The notes under the pieces were generated by a model. The model made no database searches, was not told where the DNA came from, and worked only from the letters and a program-made list of their open reading frames with translations. Positions 33,739-42,253 of a stretch of DNA of 64,000 bases are shown here, piece by piece. A program made the translations under genes and the position numbers. Positions within the stretch are counted from its first letter, which is position 1; each line of letters begins with the position of its first letter. This DNA is from Oscillospiraceae bacterium (lineage in GTDB: Bacteria > Bacillota > Clostridia > Oscillospirales > UBA929): positions 1 to 64,000 of the forward strand of contig WRCJ01000001.1 of assembly GCA_009784085.1 (NCBI GenBank). Direction: 5' to 3'.

Positions 33739-35790
33739 CTACTGATAATCGAACCAATACTCCTCTCCTTCCCCGTAGTCATACAACGTATAAAAGGTTA
33801 GGCTGGATATGTCAATGAGATCGTAGCTCTCCGCTTCCCATCTATATATCATATCATCTGAAGTTTCAATTTTAATATACCAATAGCGGATTTCATCGTA
33901 ATCAGAAAACCCCATCAGATCGTCGTCACCGGCCGGAATGAGATCCGGAAATTCCAGCCAGTCCGTGTCCCACTGCCCAGCCGCGTCGGGATCGGATCGA
34001 ATAAACAATTGGAAATCCACTGCCGTGTTGTTATAGACTTCAAATGTCGCCTCCCCTTTGTATGGGGTATCATGCGTAGCCGATGGCGTGGGGGAGGGGA
34101 TGTCGCCGAAGAACATCACTTCACAATTCGGGAGGGCGTTCTTCAAGGCGGATACTTGCGCCGGCGTTACGGGATTGCCGCTGAGATGCAAGAACACCAA
34201 ATTCTGTAGCCCTTCCAGTGCGCTGAGGTCGCCAACATTGTTGAAGCTGAGATCCAGATACTTTAACGTGTCAAGTCCGCTCAACGCGCTGATATCGCTG
34301 ATGTGATTGTAGGAAACATTGAGATCCGTGACATGCGTGAGCAATCGCAGCTCGCTGATATCCGTCAGGTATTTGTCGGATAAGACCACTTCGTCCGCGT
34401 CTATTTCCACGTCTTCCCCCGCCACCGTGATCGTTGCCGACGTCGGCGACGGCGGTTGCGAGGGTGGCGCAAGAGAGGGCGTTGGCGGCACGAGGGACGG
34501 CGAAACAACGGGCGGCGGCGCAGAAGTGTCAGGCGGGCTCTCTTGTCTTGACATGCTGCTCACCGCGACGACGACCACAACAATCACCAGCGCGGCGACA
34601 GCCGCCGCGATGATACCTACCAGCCCTTTGTGCGTGCCGATCCAGCCGCCGGGGGGCTTATTGGCCTGCGTCGGCGCGGGCGCGGTCATATGAGGGGGCA
34701 TAGGGGCATGGGACATAGGGGCATGGGACATGGGGGCGGTCATCGTGGCGGACATCGGCATGGGGGCGGGCATCGTGGCGGACATGTGGGTGGGCATGGG
34801 CGGCGCGGCCGGCACGTTGTACAACGCCATGTATAATTCCCGCGTGTCCCTAAAGCGGTTCTCCTGCAATACCGCCAAGCCTTTCATCAAGGCCGCTTCC
34901 TGTGCCGGGTGGATCGCGACGCCGTACATGGACGGGGGCCGCACCGTATCGTTGCGCAAACGCTCCAACGCCTCTTCGGGGACTACGCCCGTCAGCGCGT
35001 TGTACATGGTTGCGCACAGTGCGTACACGTCTGTCCACGGCCCTTGGGATCCCCTGGATCGATATTGCTCCTCGGGGGCATAACCCGGCTTGAGCATAAT
35101 GGACTTGCTTTTGTCGTTGCTGTCGGTGAACTCCCGCGCCGCCCCGAAGTCCAGTAATTTCACCGTCCCGATATCGGTAATCATGATGTTGTCCGGGCTG
35201 ATATCGCGATGGATGATGCCGAGCCGATGCACCTCAGACAAGGATTCCATCAACGGCCTTATCGTGCCAAACACTTGTTCCGCAGGGAGCCTGCCGCCCA
35301 TTTGGCTCAGATAGCGCTTCAAGGTCTGCCCTTCTATGAACTCCATGACAATGTAGGCCGTTCCATTTTCCATGAAGAAGTCGGAGACCTCTACGATCCC
35401 CGGCCTGGATCGGAACTTGGCAAGGTTGCGCGCCTCTTCCACAAAACGCTCCCTGCCCCTTTGGAAAAAGACTTCCTGGTCGCCCGCATAAGACGAAACC
35501 GTATTGGTCGCCGTGACTTCCCTCGTCACAAACCCGCTGGGATAGTACTCCTTAATGGCAACCTTGACCTCCAGGTTCAGATCCTTCCCTATGTATGTGA
35601 TGCCAAACCCGCCCTCGCCCAAGACCCGTCCGAGCAGATACTTTCCATTGAGTATCGTCCGCGGGCGCATCTGATGCAGGGGCGTGGGATGCTCCCTATC
35701 GTTGTATCCGCATGCGCCGCACTGCTGGGTGCCTCCTGGGAGGGCACCAAAACAGTTCATGCAAAGTAGATTTGGATCTTGGAACACCAT
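33739..35790 (-). CDS. Transmembrane Ser/Thr protein kinase with N-terminal zinc ribbon and extracytoplasmic leucine-rich repeats
   Basis: 683 residues. Order: zinc ribbon (CMNCFGAL...CGACGYND, residues ~10-28); Hanks-type kinase (LGEGGFGITYIGKD, VAIKEYYP with the catalytic Lys, HRDISPDNIMI with the catalytic Asp, LLDFGAAREF, GYAPEEQY); a Met/Pro/Ala/His-rich repeat linker (about nt 34680-34815); one membrane helix (IIAAAVAALVIVVVVVAVSS); a Pro/Ser-rich stalk; short leucine-rich repeats (ISELRLLTHVTDLNVSYNHI); and a C-terminal beta-rich domain. The HRD motif is HRDIS instead of HRDLK. Last gene of the FHA/PP2C/PrsW/kinase block, 41 bp after the PrsW gene. Likely phosphorylates Thr read by the FHA proteins. 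Confidence 0.9.
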   Translation of the reverse strand: MVFQDPNLLCMNCFGALPGGTQQCGACGYNDREHPTPLHQMRPRTILNGKYLLGRVLGEGGFGITYIGKDLNLEVKVAIKEYYPSGFVTREVTATNTVSSYAGDQEVFFQRGRERFVEEARNLAKFRSRPGIVEVSDFFMENGTAYIVMEFIEGQTLKRYLSQMGGRLPAEQVFGTIRPLMESLSEVHRLGIIHRDISPDNIMITDIGTVKLLDFGAAREFTDSNDKSKSIMLKPGYAPEEQYRSRGSQGPWTDVYALCATMYNALTGVVPEEALERLRNDTVRPPSMYGVAIHPAQEAALMKGLAVLQENRFRDTRELYMALYNVPAAPPMPTHMSATMPAPMPMSATMTAPMSHAPMSHAPMPPHMTAPAPTQANKPPGGWIGTHKGLVGIIAAAVAALVIVVVVVAVSSMSRQESPPDTSAPPPVVSPSLVPPTPSLAPPSQPPSPTSATITVAGEDVEIDADEVVLSDKYLTDISELRLLTHVTDLNVSYNHISDISALSGLDTLKYLDLSFNNVGDLSALEGLQNLVFLHLSGNPVTPAQVSALKNALPNCEVMFFGDIPSPTPSATHDTPYKGEATFEVYNNTAVDFQLFIRSDPDAAGQWDTDWLEFPDLIPAGDDDLMGFSDYDEIRYWYIKIETSDDMIYRWEAESYDLIDISSLTFYTLYDYGEGEEYWFDYQ

Positions 35791-35831
35791 TCGCTACTCC
35801 TCCGTCTTCTCATTGCCATCTGAGCAAGCAT

Positions 35832-37319
35832 TTACTCTATCTCATAGAGATTGTCCTTGTTTCCGAGGTAGAATTTTAAGCGTGGCGCAATGGGGTACGG
35901 CTTGCCGGGGGTAAGCCTCGTGCCATTCTCCAGATACGTCCCATAACGGGAATTATTATCGATTAGGCGCAGCGCCCCCCCAATCCGGACGATCTCGCAG
36001 TGAATCGAGCTGATGCCGGGCGCCGTCGTGGGATAGACGACATGGCAGCGGGTGGCGTCCCTTCCCAGCGCGAGCTTGTCGCCATGCAACGGGAACAGCC
36101 TACCGGCAAACGGCCCCGTCAGGCCCCGCAGGCCCGTGGGCACGGGCGCGGATTGCGGCACGGGCGGCGGCACGGGTACGGGCGCGGATTGCGGCACGGG
36201 CGGCGGGACCGGCGCAGGTACAGGTTGCGGCATGGGCGGCGGGACGGGTACGGGCGGTGGGACGCGCAGGGGCGCGTCCCCTACAAGGGACGGGGGATGC
36301 GGCACGGGCGGCGGGACGCGCTGGGGCGCGTCCCCTGCAAGGGACGGGGGATGCGTGGCGGCGACGGCGGCTTGCGGGAACGCCAAAACCTCCACGACGC
36401 CTTTTTTGATGATATAGAGCAAGATTATCCAAGCCGCGACGATCAGCAGGACATACTTAATGGCTTCCACGGGGGGAATCCCCAAAATGGAGAACGACAG
36501 TTTAATGTTCAGCAACTCGGATACATCCAGATTCCATATAAAGTGAAGCAAACATGCCGCGGCAAAGCAGAGCAAGAAACGTACGTTCACAAAATGGCGG
36601 GGGCGCAGCCGGCCGCGTCCCCGGGCAAGCATCAGCGCCCCGCCGTAAAGGGCCGCCCACACCGTGTGGGCGCCGAGGGCAAGCACCCCCCTGGCCAGTA
36701 TGGTCTGCATCCCGTAGTTGTTCGTGTATCCCATGGTTTCTATGGCGGCAAAACCTGCGCCCACGGCCGCGCCGATCAGCACGCCATTGAGGGTGTATCG
36801 GTATTTCGGTTTGAGGACAAACAGGCAGATCACCAGCAATTTTGTGGGTTCTTCCGTAAGCGGCGCCAAAATTGCCTTCATATTGGGAATCATCCTGTTA
36901 AAGAGGAATGAGAAAATGATGGACAACGCACCACCGACGAAAATCATGCCAAGGATGAGGTAGATCGGGATATTGCGCGGGATATTCATTTCCCACATCA
37001 GCAGGACAACGATGAGGGGCAAGACCAGCGCCCCGGCAAAAATCATCGGGATCCGGGCATACGTACCCCCTCCGACCACGTCGAGGATGTACAAGGCCAC
37101 GATAAACAGGAGGGCAAAGATCCCCACCCGGGAAAACAGCCACGGCTTTTTCCACTGAGAGACCATTTGATCTTCCCGCGGCGTCGATAGGGACGTGCCG
37201 GCCAAAAACATGCTCGCCCCGTCTTCGCTTTTATGTTTCTTGAAAACGTCGGAAAAGATATCCCTCCATGTAATCTCCTGCTTGGCGGCTTTCCTGAAGA
37301 ATATTGTGTTGCCTGCCAT
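35832..37319 (-). CDS. PrsW-family intramembrane protease fused to a C-terminal FHA domain
   Basis: 495 residues. About eight membrane helices carry PrsW motifs: APLTEEPTKLLVI (the EExxK-like signature), GAAVGAGFAAIETMGY, GAHTVWAALYGGAL and LHFIWNLD. PrsW cleaves anti-sigma factors in Bacillus. After a Pro/Val-rich linker of about 90 residues the C-terminus is an FHA phosphothreonine reader (LALGRDATRCHVVY; GISSIHCEIVRI; NSRYGTYLENG). Part of the linker (VGDAPLRVPPP and AGDAPQRVPPP) is translated family-B hairpin repeat. The fusion suggests phospho-dependent recruitment of the protease. Second-last gene of the operon. Confidence 0.85.
   Translation of the reverse strand: MAGNTIFFRKAAKQEITWRDIFSDVFKKHKSEDGASMFLAGTSLSTPREDQMVSQWKKPWLFSRVGIFALLFIVALYILDVVGGGTYARIPMIFAGALVLPLIVVLLMWEMNIPRNIPIYLILGMIFVGGALSIIFSFLFNRMIPNMKAILAPLTEEPTKLLVICLFVLKPKYRYTLNGVLIGAAVGAGFAAIETMGYTNNYGMQTILARGVLALGAHTVWAALYGGALMLARGRGRLRPRHFVNVRFLLCFAAACLLHFIWNLDVSELLNIKLSFSILGIPPVEAIKYVLLIVAAWIILLYIIKKGVVEVLAFPQAAVAATHPPSLAGDAPQRVPPPVPHPPSLVGDAPLRVPPPVPVPPPMPQPVPAPVPPPVPQSAPVPVPPPVPQSAPVPTGLRGLTGPFAGRLFPLHGDKLALGRDATRCHVVYPTTAPGISSIHCEIVRIGGALRLIDNNSRYGTYLENGTRLTPGKPYPIAPRLKFYLGNKDNLYEIE
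36259..36334. repeat. Two family-B hairpin repeats inside the PrsW-FHA linker
   Basis: GGGACGCG-N6-CGCGTCCC at 36259-36280 and 36313-36334, each followed by CCTACAAGGGACGGGGGATG-like sequence. The same unit occurs in spacers at 23807-23828, 47157-47178 and 47191-47212. Confidence 0.88.
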
Positions 37320-37368
37320 GGTCCGCTCCTCCTCACATCGCCCTAGCCACTAGCCACTAGCCACTAGC

Positions 37369-38187
37369 CTACAATACCCTGAATTCGTTCTCAGGCGAAG
37401 CCAGATAGAAGCTGTCGCCGGGTTGCAACATGACGCCCTGATGGGGGTTGAGCTTTCTCCCGCCGGCCAAAAAGGTGCCATATGAGGAGCCTTTGTCCGT
37501 GAGCATGAGGCCGGCTGGCAACGCCGACAGTTCGCAGTGCAGGGAGCTGATTCCACTGGTATTGGCGGGGAATACGATCTGGCACCGCCTCGGATCCCGC
37601 CCAAAGGACAGCGATGTGCCAAGCGGGAAATTCGCGCCCGCAAAATGCCCTTTTGTACAGATAAGCTGGCTCCCCCCATGAGAAGCCACCATGGGACCTG
37701 TCACGAGCGGCGTCGTATAGGCGGGCGCAGGGGGCGTCGCCGGATAGGTAGGCGCCGGAGGGGGCGGGGGAGGCGTCGCCGCGTACGGGGCGGCCTGGGG
37801 CGGCGGGGCTTGGGGCGGTGGCGCCGCCGCATACGGGGCGGCCGCCGGAGCCGCTTGGCCTTGCTTTTTTCCTTTTTGGCTGAGCATCACAATGAGGATA
37901 ATGAGCGCCAAACCCAGCACCGCCACGAGGATCACCCACCAGTATTCGGATAAGAAATCCGACTGCGGCGGGGGTTCCTCTGTCACCGGGGGGGGGCCGT
38001 CCGTTTCGTCCCCGCTCGGGTCAAAGGGCGGCGGCGGCGGGTCGTCCGGATCCTGGGAAGGTTGCGGGGGCGGCTTCGGGTTGTCGGCTAGCAACACCGG
38101 CGTCCCAGCCCTCGCATAAGCCACGCCCATCGCAACAGGCGTCAGGCATATGGCAACAGCAAGGAGAACAATAACGATCTTTTTCAT
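37369..38187 (-). CDS. Membrane-anchored FHA domain protein with signal peptide
   Basis: 272 residues from ATG 38187 (MKKIVIVLLAVAICLTPVA). Signal peptide or first helix, a Pro/Asp-rich outer segment (PPPQPSQDPDDPPPPPFD), one membrane helix (WWVILVAVLGLALIILIVML), a cytoplasmic Pro/Ala-rich linker, then an FHA domain (LSFGRDPRRCQIVF; GISSLHCELSALP; GSSYGTFLAGGRKL). The FHA end is inside the cell, where it could bind substrates of the neighbouring kinase. A GCCACTA tandem repeat (37341-37367) separates it from the PrsW gene. Confidence 0.85.
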   Translation of the reverse strand: MKKIVIVLLAVAICLTPVAMGVAYARAGTPVLLADNPKPPPQPSQDPDDPPPPPFDPSGDETDGPPPVTEEPPPQSDFLSEYWWVILVAVLGLALIILIVMLSQKGKKQGQAAPAAAPYAAAPPPQAPPPQAAPYAATPPPPPPAPTYPATPPAPAYTTPLVTGPMVASHGGSQLICTKGHFAGANFPLGTSLSFGRDPRRCQIVFPANTSGISSLHCELSALPAGLMLTDKGSSYGTFLAGGRKLNPHQGVMLQPGDSFYLASPENEFRVL

Positions 38188-38198
38188 ACGGCTCACTC

Positions 38199-39362
38199 TC
38201 ACAATATCTTTAGTATGATTGCGGTAAAATTGTCTTGATACGGCATAGCCTTATCCAGCACTGCTTTTTCAAGCAGAAACGCGCTTTCGTGTGGGTCGGC
38301 CGCCATGGTGGCCATGATTTCCTCATCGGACAGCGCATTGAAAACGCCATCCGACATGAGCAGCACCCGATCATGGGGCAACAATTGCACGGGTTGGTTA
38401 TTTCGGTCGATTTTCTCTATGTTCTCCATCCCCAAATAGCTGGTGAGCGCTTTGCGCTGCGGGTCGCCCAAGGCCGCTTCCCAGGTGATCGCCCCGTGCG
38501 CGGCCCGCTCGTCCAGTTCCACGGCGTATGTGTGCTCGCGGTTAATCTGGAGCAATGCGCCGCCCCGAATCAAGTATATCCTGCTGTCGCCGACCGATAT
38601 CCAATACATCTTCCCGGCATGGACAATCACCGCCACTACGGTGGCGCCGCCTTTTTCGTAGCCGGCCATGTTGAGCAGGATTTGATCGTTGGTAGAAATC
38701 AGCATTCTTAAGAGGAATTCTTCCGGGGTCTGGGCGACTTCGTCTTCGATAAACATATTCAACATGATTTGCGTCGCCATATTGCTGATGGCGGCGCCCC
38801 CGGGCAGCCCTCCCATACCGTCGGCCATGACGCAGAACACGCCCTTCCTCTCGAATAGTTCCCTGTTGGAAATATCCGATATGGCGAAGCTGTCCTGCTG
38901 GCTATCCCGGCTTCCGATATGGTGCGCGTTGCCAATCATGACCTGGCCAAACATGGCCGGCGCGGCTACCGTGGGTACGACAAGCGTTGGCGCGGGTGCC
39001 ATTGGCGCGGCGGCCGGTGGCATAGCTATTGTAGGCGCAGCGGCTGCCGTTGGCGCTACCGCCATTGGCGCGGCGGCCGTTGGCAAAGCTACCGTCGGCG
39101 CGACCGCCGGCACGGCTACCGTGGGCGCGACGCCTGTTGGCGTGGCTGCCGGCGGCACGGCCATTGTCGGTACAGCCGCCGGCGGCACGGATCCTGTCGG
39201 CGCGGGTCCTGTTGTCACAGGGATGCCCGACGTGACCATGACCGTCTTGGTCATGGCCGCGCCTTCCTTATCCGGGGCTTCCGCGGCCGGTGGCGCCATG
39301 ACGAGCGGCGCCACCACCGCCTTCGCTTCGGATTTTTCTTTCTTTTTCTTTTTATTAAACAT
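38199..39362 (-). CDS. PP2C-family protein phosphatase with long Pro/Ala/Val-rich N-terminal region
   Basis: 387 residues from ATG 39362 (MFNKKKKKEKSEAK). Residues ~15-145 are low-complexity (GVAPTVAVPAVAPTVALPTA type). The PP2C domain then shows HHIGSRDSQQDSFAI, VMADGMGG (metal ligands), YWISVGDSRIYLIRGG and LLMSDGVFNALSDEEI. It dephosphorylates Ser/Thr, presumably opposing the kinase encoded three genes downstream. No membrane segment. Starts 15 bp after the small FHA gene and ends 11 bp before the next one. Confidence 0.9.
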   Translation of the reverse strand: MFNKKKKKEKSEAKAVVAPLVMAPPAAEAPDKEGAAMTKTVMVTSGIPVTTGPAPTGSVPPAAVPTMAVPPAATPTGVAPTVAVPAVAPTVALPTAAAPMAVAPTAAAAPTIAMPPAAAPMAPAPTLVVPTVAAPAMFGQVMIGNAHHIGSRDSQQDSFAISDISNRELFERKGVFCVMADGMGGLPGGAAISNMATQIMLNMFIEDEVAQTPEEFLLRMLISTNDQILLNMAGYEKGGATVVAVIVHAGKMYWISVGDSRIYLIRGGALLQINREHTYAVELDERAAHGAITWEAALGDPQRKALTSYLGMENIEKIDRNNQPVQLLPHDRVLLMSDGVFNALSDEEIMATMAADPHESAFLLEKAVLDKAMPYQDNFTAIILKIL

Positions 39363-39377
39363 ACCTCTTACAACCAC

Positions 39378-39977
39378 TTACAACCACGGAAACATTTCGC
39401 CGCGCAATTTAATAAAAACAATCTTCGTTTGGCCGATTTCAATGATGTCGTAGGGCTTCAGCTCGATGGTGGTCAAGACGGCTTTGTCATTCACCCGGAC
39501 AATGCCCCTTCCGCCACCCGGCGAAAAATAGAAGGCTTTATCCCGCGTATCGCAGGCGACGGTCGCGTGGTTATCGCGGGAAACGGTGTCGTCGCCCCGG
39601 ATGCAGACATCCATCTTCTCGCTTCGCCCAATAAAGTTTTTTTCCGCGTGGAGCCGGTAGTCGCGGCCTATGTCCATTCCATCCAGGATGACAAGCCACC
39701 CCACCACCGGGTCGAAGCCCATATCTTTTTTGAACACCGACTGGGTACGGCCACTGTCGAACGCATTCGCCGTGTCCTTCGCCGTATCTACAGAGCGCGT
39801 ACGATCGTAGCCGTCGTAGGCTGGCGCCGCCGACGCCGCCGAAGCCGCCGGCGCGGCTACTGGGACAGTCGACGCGCCCGGTGCGGCAGCAGCGTTTGCG
39901 GTGTCGCAATACGGGCATATGGCATGGATCGATGCGTCATAGTAGTGGCCGCCCCCCGCGCATTGTTTCATTTCCAT
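39378..39977 (-). CDS. Small FHA domain protein with N-terminal zinc-ribbon-like segment
   Basis: 199 residues from ATG 39977, 8 nt after AAGGGAG. N-terminus CAGGGHYYDASIHAICPYCD looks like a zinc ribbon; an Ala/Pro-rich linker follows. The FHA domain (NFIGRSEKMDVCIRGDDTVS, RDNHATVACD) ends the protein. The FHA core recognises phosphothreonine peptides. A linker segment YDRTRSVDTAKDT resembles the TQ/TR phospho-acceptor stretches of FHA regulators, so it could be a kinase substrate. First gene of the phospho-signalling block. Confidence 0.85.
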   Translation of the reverse strand: MEMKQCAGGGHYYDASIHAICPYCDTANAAAAPGASTVPVAAPAASAASAAPAYDGYDRTRSVDTAKDTANAFDSGRTQSVFKKDMGFDPVVGWLVILDGMDIGRDYRLHAEKNFIGRSEKMDVCIRGDDTVSRDNHATVACDTRDKAFYFSPGGGRGIVRVNDKAVLTTIELKPYDIIEIGQTKIVFIKLRGEMFPWL

Positions 39978-40011
39978 TTCGTTATCTCCCTTCAGGTGAT
40001 TAATCAACGAT

Positions 40012-40041
40012 ATTTTATCATTGCTCCGGGGGTTTTTGCAA
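40012..40041 (-). promoter_or_regulatory. Putative promoter of the FHA-PP2C-PrsW-kinase block
   Basis: Minus strand TTGCAA (40041-40036), 18-bp spacer, TAAAAT (40017-40012), 35 bp before the FHA gene ATG. If used, it allows the block to be transcribed independently of the lipoprotein gene upstream. Confidence 0.45.
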
Positions 40042-40046
40042 CATGT

Positions 40047-41972
40047 TTATTTCCAATATGCGCATAGATTGATAAGTTCCCCGGGCGCCAGGTTGGGAAG
40101 GGTAAATGATTCTCCCGCCTGCACCACTACATAGGCCCAATCATCCGGCTTGGAGGCCCTTGAGTAGTATCCCAGCTCGTCCCCGCGCCTGCACAACCAG
40201 CTGCGCCTGTTTACGCTGTACACGTACCAACCGCCAAAGGTGTTCGGCGCCCCGTCTTTGATAAATTCGTTTGCCTTGATGGGAAGGGGCGATCCAACCT
40301 GCGCGGTTACCGGCGCCATTGTTCCGTACCCGCCCATGGCGTTGTATTTGACGGAAAACTCGCCCCCCGTTTCCCAAACGGCGTAAAGGGTTAGCGTGTC
40401 GTTGGCCTCGGGGCTGAAGCCGACTGTCTTCCATGCGTCTTTGAATACTTTCTTTGCCGCGCCGGTGGGCTGGCCGCCATCTGCAAAGTACTCCATTTCG
40501 CCGTTGTTGTCGTAAATCCACATCCCAAGTTTTTCGCTATAGATATTCCAACCCGCAAAGGCGTACCCTTCCCTGGTAAACTGGTTGTTGGGCAGGCGCC
40601 ATTCGACGCCATCGACGGCCGATATCTCCGTCATTTGCCCCATGCCCCCGTTTGCGTTAAACAACAGGGTGTAGACATCGTCGCCGCTCCATACCGCTAC
40701 CAGCGTAACGACGTCGTTATCTACTGTCCCGAGCACGTCGACGGTTGCCCCATCTGCCAGGTATGCGTTTTCCCAACCTGCGGGCTGCATCCCATCCGGG
40801 GAATAACCGTACTCGACGCCGTTCGTGTACAACCATCCGGCGTTTTTCGCGCTGTAGGCCGCCCATCCGTAAAACTCTGCCGAACCGTTCGTAAACTGGT
40901 TTTGCGGCAAGACCAGGCTTTCCCCGACTTCGCTCATCACCTGCGCCATTTCCCCGACGCCTCCGTTGGGGTTGAAGTTGATGAGGAACGTCTCGCTCTT
41001 CGGCGGTTCCGGCGACGGGGTAGGCTTCGGCGTTGGCGTTGGGTCGTCGGGGTCCGGCGTCGGGTCGTCTGGCCCCGGCGTCGGGTCGTTGGGCGGCGGC
41101 GTTGGGTCGTCTGGCGGATCAGGATCATCCGGATCTTCGACCGACCCTACGGTGTAGGCGTACCCCCTTTGAATGGCGATCTCATAGGAAACATAGGCAA
41201 ATCCATGATCTGCCCAGTCATCCCCCCAGGAGTTGATGAACTTGAAGGCTTGGATATCGTCGTCAAACCCCACCAGGCATATGGCGTGTCCCCCGAGCAT
41301 ATTGCCTGTCTGTACGTTATATATGTAATTGTTGGTATTGATACTGTAGAAAGACTCGTAGATATCGATGCCCACGACCACCCCGTAGTTTTCGTAGATG
41401 GCTTGCTTGATCTGGTTCGTCCCATCGATGGTAGCGAATTCCGAAATGCGGTAATTGTACGCGCTATCCCGTTGCGCGCTGTTGGGCTGCGTGAGATAAT
41501 CATTATCCGAATACGGCATTTCGTTCCAAGTACAAACACCTTGCTCCTGCAATAGTTCCATGGCATCGGAGATGTAGGAGCCCCTGTCTTCGCCCCCGTT
41601 GATCTGGTTGTACACATAGGCGGGGCTGAACAGGTTGTCTTTGTCATAGTTGCCGTTCCCGCCTACCATGTTGAGGCAGCTCCTCAAGGCGTAGGCCGTA
41701 GCCCAAGCGACACAACTCCCCTGGCCCCCCTGATCGCCGGGGGGAGGGAACATGTCGGCGTTGTCGAACTTCTTGGGCAGCGCCGCCGTGTCCACCGACA
41801 TCGTGAACATTTTGGCGGCGACCTTTTCCGGGTCGTCGTCTAAAAACCCTAAACCATAGCTAGCCCATTTGTTGTTGGGGTCTTGACTTGCGTCGTCCGT
41901 GCAGCCGGCAAAGAGCGCGAAGAACATGCAAAATACCAGCAACAATGCCCCTAAAGACCGTTTCTTTTTCAT
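40047..41972 (-). CDS. Papain-like (C1A) cysteine peptidase lipoprotein with three InlB-type repeats
   Basis: 641 residues; start after AGGAGGAG. Lipobox LFALFAGC places it on the outer face of the membrane. C1 peptidase domain: DQGGQGSCVAWATAYALRS (oxyanion Gln and nucleophilic Cys), LGGHAICLVGFDD (His) and KFINSWGDDWADHGFAYVSY (Asn). A Pro/Asp/Thr-rich stalk (DPTPGPDDPTPDPDDP type) follows, then three InlB B-like/Listeria-Bacteroides repeats (FNPNGGVGEMAQV; FNANGGMGQMTEI; YNAMGGYGTMAPV), which usually act as surface or partner-binding modules. Divergent from the MBL hydrolase; 69 bp upstream of the FHA operon on the same strand. Confidence 0.9.
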   Translation of the reverse strand: MKKKRSLGALLLVFCMFFALFAGCTDDASQDPNNKWASYGLGFLDDDPEKVAAKMFTMSVDTAALPKKFDNADMFPPPGDQGGQGSCVAWATAYALRSCLNMVGGNGNYDKDNLFSPAYVYNQINGGEDRGSYISDAMELLQEQGVCTWNEMPYSDNDYLTQPNSAQRDSAYNYRISEFATIDGTNQIKQAIYENYGVVVGIDIYESFYSINTNNYIYNVQTGNMLGGHAICLVGFDDDIQAFKFINSWGDDWADHGFAYVSYEIAIQRGYAYTVGSVEDPDDPDPPDDPTPPPNDPTPGPDDPTPDPDDPTPTPKPTPSPEPPKSETFLINFNPNGGVGEMAQVMSEVGESLVLPQNQFTNGSAEFYGWAAYSAKNAGWLYTNGVEYGYSPDGMQPAGWENAYLADGATVDVLGTVDNDVVTLVAVWSGDDVYTLLFNANGGMGQMTEISAVDGVEWRLPNNQFTREGYAFAGWNIYSEKLGMWIYDNNGEMEYFADGGQPTGAAKKVFKDAWKTVGFSPEANDTLTLYAVWETGGEFSVKYNAMGGYGTMAPVTAQVGSPLPIKANEFIKDGAPNTFGGWYVYSVNRRSWLCRRGDELGYYSRASKPDDWAYVVVQAGESFTLPNLAPGELINLCAYWK

Positions 41973-42179
41973 TTTTTTTGCTCCTCCTATTCTTTATTAA
42001 TATAATACCGCACCAAAACGGCGAGTCCCTCTCTCATATTGTACAATGTTTTTACGAAAAATTCAACTGTTTTTTAGTGATTTTCTAATTTTTCCACGTC
42101 GGCGCCACAACGATACCGCGTCGGCGCCACGGTCGACAACACGGGCGGCGACCCGGGCGGCGACGCAACGTCCCTGCGG

Positions 42180-42208
42180 TTGACAAGGCGGCCCTTATGG
42201 GGTAAACT
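42180..42208 (+). promoter_or_regulatory. Promoter TTGACA-17-TAAACT for the MBL-fold gene
   Basis: TTGACA at 42180-42185, TAAACT at 42203-42208, 46 bp before the ATG. The 41973-42253 spacer otherwise holds a GTCGGCGCCAC(A/G) repeat (42099-42136) and the leader of the divergent lipoprotein gene. Confidence 0.65.
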
Positions 42209-42253
42209 GTTCTCGGATACAACCATTTCTATCAGCAAGGGGATAAAAACCAT

